NCBI GenBank assembly: GCA_017609085.1
Contig: JAFCEO010000012.1
Span: forward strand, 1 to 40,529
Length of the DNA: 40,529 nucleotides
Direction of reading: 5' to 3'
Source: Candidatus Pacearchaeota archaeon
GTDB lineage: Archaea > Nanobdellota > Nanobdellia > Pacearchaeales > GW2011-AR1
Position numbers and translations under genes: made by a program. The notes below the pieces were generated by a model. That model was not told where the DNA came from, searched no databases, and saw only the letters and a program-made list of their open reading frames with translations. Below are positions 31,658-38,330 of the stretch, piece after piece; position 1 is the first letter of the stretch; each line of letters starts with the position of its first letter.

Positions 31658-32335
31658 ATGGCAAAAAGGAACAAAGCTGAAAAAAGAGAGAAAGTAAAAA
31701 CCTCTAAAAAGAAGGCTCCTGCTAAGGCATCTAAAAAAAAGAGTAAAAAAACAACAAAAATTACAAAGATAGCTAAAATAAAAGCTGTTTTTGATGGGGA
31801 ATTTGTTTCTTCAAATAAAAAAGAAGCATTTTCTCTTTACTCTTCCAGCAGATTTGGCGAAAAAAAATCTGGCAAGATTTTATATTCAATTTTTGAAGCT
31901 CTCTATTTGCTTGAAAAAAATAAAATAGAAATTAAGTTTGGAAAAAAGAAATTAAAATTTGATCAACTTTTAGAAATAGCACGAGAAAAAGATCTAAATA
32001 TAAGAACAAAATATATTGTTTTTAGAGATATGCGGGACAGAGGATTTATAGTTAAGACAGCGTTAAAATTCGGAGCTGAATTTAGAGTTTATGACCGGGG
32101 GATAAAACCGGGAGAAGACCATGCTAGGTGGATTCTTTTTCCTGTTTCAGAAACATCTAATTTAACTTGGCATGATTTTTCAGCTAAAAACAGAGTAGCC
32201 CATTCTACAAAAAAGAGTCTACTAATAGGAATTGTAGATGAAGAAGAATTAAATTCTACTTTGTTATTATTAATCCGACAACAATTGTTACTATTATTAA
32301 TAAGATCCCATTTAGTGTTTCTTTTTCAAGAATAA
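31658..32335 (+). CDS. endA: tRNA-splicing endonuclease EndA with aberrant C-terminus
   Basis: A 225-aa endonuclease that cuts tRNA introns at bulge-helix-bulge sites. Residues 1-40 are a Lys/Ala-rich tail. The catalytic domain has YIVFRDMRDRGFIVKTALKFG, then Y145 (VYDRG), H155 (GEDHARW) and K185/K186 (AHSTKKSLLIGIVD), the usual Tyr-His-Lys triad. After D194-E-E-E197 the family normally ends with a short strand like VTYYEV; here the frame continues as a Leu-rich stretch (LLLLIRQQLLLLLIRS). It overlaps the convergent membrane-protein gene by 80 bases. One base earlier in frame (-1), from 32248, the sequence reads IKFYFVII, which looks like the missing strand. A sequencing or real frameshift is possible. 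Substrates are in this window: four intron-containing tRNAs. Confidence 0.9.
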   Translation: MAKRNKAEKREKVKTSKKKAPAKASKKKSKKTTKITKIAKIKAVFDGEFVSSNKKEAFSLYSSSRFGEKKSGKILYSIFEALYLLEKNKIEIKFGKKKLKFDQLLEIAREKDLNIRTKYIVFRDMRDRGFIVKTALKFGAEFRVYDRGIKPGEDHARWILFPVSETSNLTWHDFSAKNRVAHSTKKSLLIGIVDEEELNSTLLLLIRQQLLLLLIRSHLVFLFQE

Positions 32336-32762
32336 AATGTTTTATACTTAACAAGAAACTATTTGCTCCCGATTCGTCTGCTCCAGGCAAATATGCTTGT
32401 GTGTTTGGAAAGGTATAGAAGAAAGCGCTTATTAAAATTAAAGAAAATAAAGTTATGAAAACAAGGGAGAGAGGCTTAGTAAATTTTGTCCAGTTATCTT
32501 TTATTAAAAATACAATTATTAACATAAAGAAAAATGAGATTGTCAAAAGAACAGTAAACCAAGGGGTTATGTTTATGACATAGTTTCTTACTGAAGAAAA
32601 GGATAAGAAGATTATAGATAAAATAAGACTTATGATTGTATTTATAGAGGCGGTTTCTCCCAAAATTTTTGTTTTTGTAAGGATTGCGTAAATGAGAACA
32701 AAGACTAAGACAAATCCAAATATTGGAAGTCCTTCACTTAGCCATGCAAACTCAAGTGCCAT
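32256..32762 (-). CDS. Five-helix membrane protein, convergent with endA
   Basis: A 168-aa hydrophobic protein with about five membrane segments (near 12-29, 40-57, 66-87, 96-116, 148-166). Polar residues are few; an acidic loop (PGADESGAN) lies before the last helix. The first residues MALEFAWLSEG suggest no signal peptide. I do not recognise the family. The last 26 codons lie on the strand opposite the end of endA. A TATA box is centred about 31.5 bases before the ATG, giving a leader of roughly 6 bases. Confidence 0.7.
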   Translation of the reverse strand: MALEFAWLSEGLPIFGFVLVFVLIYAILTKTKILGETASINTIISLILSIIFLSFSSVRNYVINITPWFTVLLTISFFFMLIIVFLIKDNWTKFTKPLSLVFITLFSLILISAFFYTFPNTQAYLPGADESGANSFLLSIKHFILEKETLNGILLIIVTIVVGLIITK

Positions 32763-32789
32763 TTTAACTATTTTATTAATAAAATAAAC

Positions 32790-32797
32790 TTTATAAA
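32790..32797 (-). promoter_or_regulatory. TATA box of the five-helix membrane protein
   Basis: TTTATAAA on the minus strand, about 31.5 bases before the ATG at 32762. Confidence 0.5.
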
Positions 32798-33019
32798 TCT
32801 TTCTATTATTGTAACTATTTAGTGGTATCTATTTAAATATTTAAATTTTATTGGAGTTTTATATTTTTTGAATAATGCATACTAAGAATTACAGTATAAT
32901 TTTACAGAACTGATGGAAAGTTAGATTTAAAAATAATGCAACTCTTTATTGAATTAGGCAAACACATTTTATGAAGAATCTTTAGTAAATTTTGACACTT
33001 ACTAAATAAGATTAATGAA

Positions 33020-33415
33020 ATGAAAAGAAAAAAAGGATGGTTAAGGATAATAGAAGCATTTATAGCAGTTTTAATAGTAACTTCTGTTCTTACAATTTTA
33101 GTAACAAGACAGCAGAGACAACAAAACGAAGTGCAGCAGATATATGAAATGCAAAGAAATATTTTGAAACAAATAAGTTTAAACGAAACTTTAAGAAGCG
33201 AAATTTTGCAAGAGAAAAAGGACAGTACAGAAAATTTTATTAGAGAGGTTCTTCCTTTTTACTGGAACTTTACAATAAAAATTTGTGAGGTTAGCGAGTT
33301 TTGTGGAATGCCTTTTTCTGTTGATAAAGATGTTTATGCTGATGAAATTTTAATAACGAGCAATTTAACTTATTATAATCCTCGAAAATTGAAGTTTTTT
33401 ATTTGGGAAAAATAA
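33020..33415 (+). CDS. Pilin-like single-pass secreted protein
   Basis: A 131-aa protein that begins MKRKKGWLRIIEAFIAVLIV: Lys-rich, G, then a hydrophobic helix with an early acidic residue (E12). This is the layout of type IV prepilins, with likely cleavage after G6. The remainder is a helical part (RQQRQQNEVQQIYEMQ) and a C-terminal domain with one Cys pair (CEVSEFC) and sequons NET, NFT and NLT. No TATA box at the standard distance was seen. It is convergent with locus B, stops 27 bases apart. It may be an extra subunit of that apparatus (inference). Confidence 0.7.
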   Translation: MKRKKGWLRIIEAFIAVLIVTSVLTILVTRQQRQQNEVQQIYEMQRNILKQISLNETLRSEILQEKKDSTENFIREVLPFYWNFTIKICEVSEFCGMPFSVDKDVYADEILITSNLTYYNPRKLKFFIWEK

Positions 33416-33442
33416 ATTATTGTTAATTTAAATCTCTTAAAA

Positions 33443-35731
33443 CTATTCTTTTTGCTTTATGATATCATATGGTCTTATAATCATCGAACATTCGTTTGAT
33501 AAAGGAATATTTCCATATTCATCAGAGCATCTTATATAGTAAGTATTGTCAGTTTTCCATTCAGCAAAATGCTCTGTTTGATTTGCATAAGGCATATCTA
33601 TGCCGTCTTCAAATTTAAAGTTGCAATCTTGGCTGCTATATCTGCACTCAGACTTTTCATTCGTAACTATTTTTAATAATTCATCTTCTTCGTATGCTCT
33701 TACTATAATAGGTGCTTCTTTGTCTATTTCTATATTAAACTCTGTAAAGTTATCATCTCTGTTTCCTCCTAAATCCACACACTTGATATAATACTTGTAT
33801 TTTCCTTTTTTCAAGTCCAATCGTTGTTTGTGTAAAGAAGAGCCAGTTTCATAAAATTCAATCCAATCTCCTTCATTGCCTGTTTCACTATAATAACAAA
33901 TAGCTTCCCCGTTTTTGTAGCCGTTGGATGTTTCTACTTCTAAATTTACAGAAACAACGTCTGTCGCTCCTTTAATAGTTCCATTTGGTTTTACTTCTAT
34001 TATATTCAAAGTTTCTGTTCCTATTATGGTAAAAGGATAACTTTGCATATTTACATTTCTTTTAGATTCATTTGCCCAGGGCTGGTCTTTACATCTAAAG
34101 TAGAATTTGTTTTCCTGCCTGCTTTTAATTCCAGTTAAGGTAGTTTTACACGTATAAACGAGATTATTATTCATTTCCCATACATTCTCAGAACAGGACA
34201 TTTCATATTCCATATTTTCATAACTTCTGTCTTCTCTACTCCATCTGCACTCAGCCGGCTCATTGACATAAACTTCTAACTCTAGAGTACTTTGGTTAAA
34301 TTTAATCGGCATGTTATTGGCTACGTTTGTTCCTTCAATTTTTGGAGGTGTAGTATCAGGACCTTTTTCTACACAGAATCTTATTGCAAACTCATCTACA
34401 TTTTCGTTTCCATTAGCATCTTTACATCTTACATATAGAGTGTAAGTTCCGTCGTTTTTTAATTCAGGAGCTGCAGCATTTATCGAATCTGGACTTGGTA
34501 ACGACAATTTTTGAGAATGATTATATAAAAATAAATTAGTTTCACCAAACCAGAAATTCATATTATCAAATTTTAAAGTATGGTTGTAATCTATTTTACA
34601 TTGAGCTGGTTCATCTGTTAATATTCCGAATTTTAAAGGTGTGAAAGCTTTGATGCAGCCATCTTTTGTTTTTTCTCCTATTATTTTTACTCCTCTTGCT
34701 GGAGGTCTAATAGTTTTATCTGGTTCATACCTGTAACCTTCGGTTAAGACATCTTCCCAGACACTTATTTTTGGAGAAGTCGTGTCACGAGGGTTAACCC
34801 AATCACATTTTTCATTTTCAGTTCCAGGATTTAATAACTGGCAGGCTTGTCCTAGACTTTTACATCTATACTCAGAGCAAGAATGAAGTTCAGAGTTGCA
34901 TTTTTCGCAATCATTTCCTCCAATAGAACCAGTTGGAGGTTGCCAAGGTTCGCAGGTAAATGTAACAATTTTTTTTGATTCTCTTTTATAGAGAAGAGCG
35001 AAAGTGATTATACTTACAGCTAAGCCAGCACCAAATGCTCCTCCTGGAAAAGATTCTGTGAATTTTGTTAGTGTTTTAATCTCTTTATTTGTGGCTAAAA
35101 ATTTCCAAGTAAAAGAGCCTGTGGCTAATGCGGATGATAAAGCCTTTTGTTTTTGCTTATCCATTCCGGTAAAACTTCCAATCATCCGTCCAAGAAGATA
35201 AGCTCCTCCTGCCCATTGTACGCCTGTAAGAGCAGCATCCATAAAGGTGCCTTTTGCTACTCCGAAGAGTTTTGGTAGAAGGGATTGTGATTCGGGTTTT
35301 ACTACTTTAATAGCTCCATCATTAATTGCTTTTGTTAATTCTTTTTCATTCAGAATATAAGCTTTCCCACTTTGTTTTATAATTACTCCTTCTTCAGATT
35401 TTTCAATAATTGCTATAGAAGGATCTATTTCAACTCCAGATGTTAATCTAAAAGTTTTTTTAATATCATATTTTAGTATCTCTTTTGTAGCTTCTACACT
35501 TCCCCCATAGCCTGAAGGTATTGGTGTAGCACTTTCCTCTGTACCTCTTTCTGCTAATTGTTTCTTTATTTCTTCAATATCTTTCTGCAATCTTTTTATT
35601 GTGGCTTTTCCTTTAACAGCTCCGACTAAACTAGATTCATTTATAATAAAACAAAATGCGAAAATCCCAACTATTAAAATTAAAATTTGTATTATTGCTT
35701 GTATTTGGATTTTTCCTCTTTTTTTCACCAT
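33443..35731 (-). CDS. Secreted Ig-like repeat protein, second half of split module, locus B
   Basis: A 762-aa protein with an N-terminal membrane helix (about 12-31) after MVKKRGKIQIQ, a short coiled coil (TIKRLQKDIEEIKKQLAE) and two further hydrophobic segments (near 170-190 and 226-246). The outer part starts with a Cys-rich knot (CEPWQPPTG...CEKC...CSEYRCKSLGQAC), followed by Ig-like repeats with the pattern [TN][DN]EP[AS]xC and YxxRCKDxxGN (last copies TNEKSECRY, YIRCSDEYGN). It matches the C-terminal 500 residues of the 38331-40529 gene, same order and motifs. That copy is fused to the Cys-rich domain; here the domain is the preceding gene. It has its own TATA box 24.5 bases upstream. 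Confidence 0.85.
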   Translation of the reverse strand: MVKKRGKIQIQAIIQILILIVGIFAFCFIINESSLVGAVKGKATIKRLQKDIEEIKKQLAERGTEESATPIPSGYGGSVEATKEILKYDIKKTFRLTSGVEIDPSIAIIEKSEEGVIIKQSGKAYILNEKELTKAINDGAIKVVKPESQSLLPKLFGVAKGTFMDAALTGVQWAGGAYLLGRMIGSFTGMDKQKQKALSSALATGSFTWKFLATNKEIKTLTKFTESFPGGAFGAGLAVSIITFALLYKRESKKIVTFTCEPWQPPTGSIGGNDCEKCNSELHSCSEYRCKSLGQACQLLNPGTENEKCDWVNPRDTTSPKISVWEDVLTEGYRYEPDKTIRPPARGVKIIGEKTKDGCIKAFTPLKFGILTDEPAQCKIDYNHTLKFDNMNFWFGETNLFLYNHSQKLSLPSPDSINAAAPELKNDGTYTLYVRCKDANGNENVDEFAIRFCVEKGPDTTPPKIEGTNVANNMPIKFNQSTLELEVYVNEPAECRWSREDRSYENMEYEMSCSENVWEMNNNLVYTCKTTLTGIKSRQENKFYFRCKDQPWANESKRNVNMQSYPFTIIGTETLNIIEVKPNGTIKGATDVVSVNLEVETSNGYKNGEAICYYSETGNEGDWIEFYETGSSLHKQRLDLKKGKYKYYIKCVDLGGNRDDNFTEFNIEIDKEAPIIVRAYEEDELLKIVTNEKSECRYSSQDCNFKFEDGIDMPYANQTEHFAEWKTDNTYYIRCSDEYGNIPLSNECSMIIRPYDIIKQKE

Positions 35732-35751
35732 AATTTTTTAATTTTTTTACA

Positions 35752-35759
35752 TTTATAAA
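35752..35759 (-). promoter_or_regulatory. TATA box of the 762-aa Ig-like gene
   Basis: TTTATAAA on the minus strand, centred about 24.5 bases before the ATG at 35731. It lies in the 76-base gap to the previous gene, so the two halves can be expressed separately. Confidence 0.55.
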
Positions 35760-35807
35760 TCTTGTTATTTGTTACTATTTTATAATAATTAATAGCTCTT
35801 TCCATTT

Positions 35808-37442
35808 TTATACTCCTGCCCGACTTTTAATTGAGCTTATTATTGCTTGACTAAGAGTTTTTTTCTTTCCAGCTATTTTCCATTCTGCTCCGTCCTGTGT
35901 GAACTTGCCTTGCCAATTAACATAGCCACCACAATCTCCTAAACTCGTACAGATTTTATTCATTTTTTCTGCCCAGCTTTCTTCTAAACATTCGCAATTT
36001 TCAATACACTTTTTACTTCCAAATAAACCTTTTTTATATTTAACAATACATTGAGCATTTGCAAGAGAACAGATTCCTTCTGCATCTCCTTCTTCCCAAA
36101 ACTTAAGTCCAGGAGGATAATTTGGCAAACATGCACCTTCGCCACCTTCAGCCAATCCTGTAACTCCTCCTTGCTGTCCGGTGTTTCCTTCCTCTGTTCT
36201 AATAAAATGAACTCCTTCTATCCAGAAACAATCTCTTTTGTCTGTATTTTCACAATCATCTTTTTCTGTTTGCTTTATACAGTCTTGCCATCTATTCACA
36301 CGACATGCAGCTTCCTGGAAAATTCCAGATGAAGTTTCTATTTTTCCTTCTATACAGATTTCTTGTCTGAAATCTGCACATGGTTCTACTATCTCTTCAC
36401 CTGCAACACAAATATGTCTAAAGTGTCTACTTCCTACAGGATCTTTTCCTTCTCCGATTGCTCCATCATATTCGCACCAACTCTCTCCATGTTTATGATT
36501 TTTTCCATCTGAAGTATCATAACAATTTAGATCTTGACATATATATTCTCCATACTTTGGTTTAGACTCTCTTTCTGCTTTTTTACAAATACTTCCCAAA
36601 TAATAATCGCAATTTCCACAAGTTTTGCTGTTTGCATTATTTTTTCCATAACCGCAACTTTCACTTTTATCTATGATCTTTTTCCAATAAGACTTATCAT
36701 TAACTTTAGAAGCATCATAAATGTTAGCAGGATTTCCACAACTGTCTCTGAAATAAACTTCATCTTTTCCTTCAACACACATTGTGTCATGTGTTGGTCC
36801 ACAATTTGTTGCTAACTCTTCTGCCGAGCATAAATAATCTTTATAAAATTCGGGCTTTGTTAAATTGCCTGTGGATTTTATTTTCATGCATTCTTCTCTT
36901 GTTGTAAATTTACAAGTTCTTGTAAAATCCTCCTCATAAACGCAGGCTCCTTTGTCTTGGGCTTGTGTTACAGCAATACATTCTAATTCATTATCTATAT
37001 TTCTTCTAAAGTCAGTTTCTAGACCATAAAAACTACTTAATTTTTTACATCTTGTTAATGTTACAAAAGCCGCTTGATTATCCAAGACACAACATCCCAG
37101 CTCACATTGAGGAATATCACATTCAGGAGAGTCTGCCCATACACCTCCTTTTTCATTACAAACCCTTTGAGGTGTATTTTCCATACATAATCCTTCACTA
37201 GATTCATAACAACACCCTAACTTACAAAAAGAAGTTGCATCACAACTTGTAGGCGTTTTTCTAAAATTCTCATTACATTCTTCTTCTGGAGCATTTTGGC
37301 ACCATGCTCCACTCGTTGTTTTCTCGCAGCAATAATCTCCTTGCTGACCTGAGATTAAAATAAAAGATAATAAAAGAGAAATTACAATTATGACTGTACA
37401 AATTAATATTTTTGATTTAATCAATTTGTTTTTCATTTTCAT
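35808..37442 (-). CDS. Secreted Cys-rich protein, first half of split module, locus B
   Basis: A 544-aa protein, start ATG 37442 overlapping the previous TGA as ATGA; a TTG at 37463 is less likely. Signal or anchor helix about 11-32. The ectodomain holds about 45 cysteines (around 9%), with repeated C-x2-GCC and C-x2-C units (CKLGCCYE, CELGCCVL, CGNCDYYLGSICKK). Its last part, CTSLGDCGGYVNWQGKFTQDG, matches the part of the right-edge gene just before that gene's Ig-like region, CTSLGDCGSYVNYIGE. So it is the Cys-rich half of the same module. Probably disulfide- or metal-stabilised outside the cell. Unknown family. Confidence 0.85.
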   Translation of the reverse strand: MKMKNKLIKSKILICTVIIVISLLLSFILISGQQGDYCCEKTTSGAWCQNAPEEECNENFRKTPTSCDATSFCKLGCCYESSEGLCMENTPQRVCNEKGGVWADSPECDIPQCELGCCVLDNQAAFVTLTRCKKLSSFYGLETDFRRNIDNELECIAVTQAQDKGACVYEEDFTRTCKFTTREECMKIKSTGNLTKPEFYKDYLCSAEELATNCGPTHDTMCVEGKDEVYFRDSCGNPANIYDASKVNDKSYWKKIIDKSESCGYGKNNANSKTCGNCDYYLGSICKKAERESKPKYGEYICQDLNCYDTSDGKNHKHGESWCEYDGAIGEGKDPVGSRHFRHICVAGEEIVEPCADFRQEICIEGKIETSSGIFQEAACRVNRWQDCIKQTEKDDCENTDKRDCFWIEGVHFIRTEEGNTGQQGGVTGLAEGGEGACLPNYPPGLKFWEEGDAEGICSLANAQCIVKYKKGLFGSKKCIENCECLEESWAEKMNKICTSLGDCGGYVNWQGKFTQDGAEWKIAGKKKTLSQAIISSIKSRAGV

Positions 37443-38257
37443 CCAATATATCCTGAAGGCCAAGCTAAACTTCTACTTGCAAATTGGAATTTTTCATTTG
37501 TTAATTTATTTGTTAAGATGTAAACAGTAGAACCTTCTGATTGCTTCTTTTTTTCAACTCTAATATCAGGATAATATAACATATATGTTAATGTGTCAGA
37601 ATCTCCATATCTTGCTTCATAATTTGCGATACTTGAAGATAACATAATTAAATCATAGAGCTGACTTGGAATATTGACTTTAAATTTGTCAAAGCTTTCT
37701 GTTCCTTCTTTTGTTACGGTCATACGAACATTTACTGTTACTCCAATGTAATTTGGAACTATGGTGGTTTTAATATTCATTTTCCCTAAAGAAACAGAAG
37801 AGCCTTTTTTTTCGAGTTCTGATTTTAAGTTATTTAGACACTCGTTGACTCTCGGTTCAATAAAAGAGGTTATTTCTTCTTCAATATCTTGCTTCAAAAA
37901 TGGTTTTTGCATCATACACCTCTTATAATATTCGTTTGTATAACAAATATAATCTATTTTATTTCCCTGATAAAGTATATAATTTTCTGGGTTAAGAGTT
38001 CCGCCTTGCATTTCTAATTTTTTTAAAACTTCTTTTGTTGAATCTTCAATACATCTTTCAATATAATCTGCTGGAACAGGTCCTGCAATTATTGTTTTCA
38101 ATTTTGGATAAATTAAAATTAAAAGTATAGCAATTATAACTATGGCTAAAATTATAAAAATTGTAAGCTGCGCATGTTTTGAATTTAGGAAACTACCTCT
38201 TCTATACAAAAATTCAAGATTTGAGGTAGTATTTTTATTTTTTCTCTTTTTTTTCAT
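37439..38257 (-). CDS. Pilin-like secreted anchor protein of locus B
   Basis: A 272-aa protein. A basic start is followed by HAQLTIFIILA and a long hydrophobic helix (about 29-51), the same motif as the 622-aa protein of locus A (RAQITIFIIIA). Q after A suggests prepilin-type processing. The ectodomain has helices with four or five cysteines (IERCIED, ICYTNEYYKRC, VNECLNNL), then beta strands VRMTVTKEG, and SSIANYEARYGD. It aligns over its length with residues about 10-240 of the locus A protein, with no Ig-like tail. The stop overlaps the next start as ATGA. The TATA box is about 56.5 bases upstream, so a 31-base leader with a mini-ORF is predicted. Confidence 0.82.
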   Translation of the reverse strand: MKKKRKNKNTTSNLEFLYRRGSFLNSKHAQLTIFIILAIVIIAILLILIYPKLKTIIAGPVPADYIERCIEDSTKEVLKKLEMQGGTLNPENYILYQGNKIDYICYTNEYYKRCMMQKPFLKQDIEEEITSFIEPRVNECLNNLKSELEKKGSSVSLGKMNIKTTIVPNYIGVTVNVRMTVTKEGTESFDKFKVNIPSQLYDLIMLSSSIANYEARYGDSDTLTYMLYYPDIRVEKKKQSEGSTVYILTNKLTNEKFQFASRSLAWPSGYIG

Positions 38258-38283
38258 CTTGACTTTTCATCTCTTTTTTTCAT
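38254..38283 (-). other. Leader mini-ORF before the locus B pilin-like gene
   Basis: ATG at 38283 opens nine codons (MKKRDEKSR) and stops at a TGA that overlaps the pilin-like ATG as ATGA. The predicted transcript starts about 5 bases before it. Translation is not shown; it may couple or attenuate. Confidence 0.3.
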
Positions 38284-38309
38284 GTTCCTTATAAGAGAAG
38301 AATTTCACG

Positions 38310-38317
38310 TTTATAAA
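38310..38317 (-). promoter_or_regulatory. TATA box in locus B before the pilin-like gene
   Basis: TTTATAAA on the minus strand, 56.5 bases before the ATG at 38257. Confidence 0.5.
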
Positions 38318-38330
38318 TTTTTAGATGATA

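Noticed and set aside
37461-37463. TTG start for the Cys-rich protein
   Set aside because: ATG at 37442 forms ATGA with the previous stop, as in locus A.
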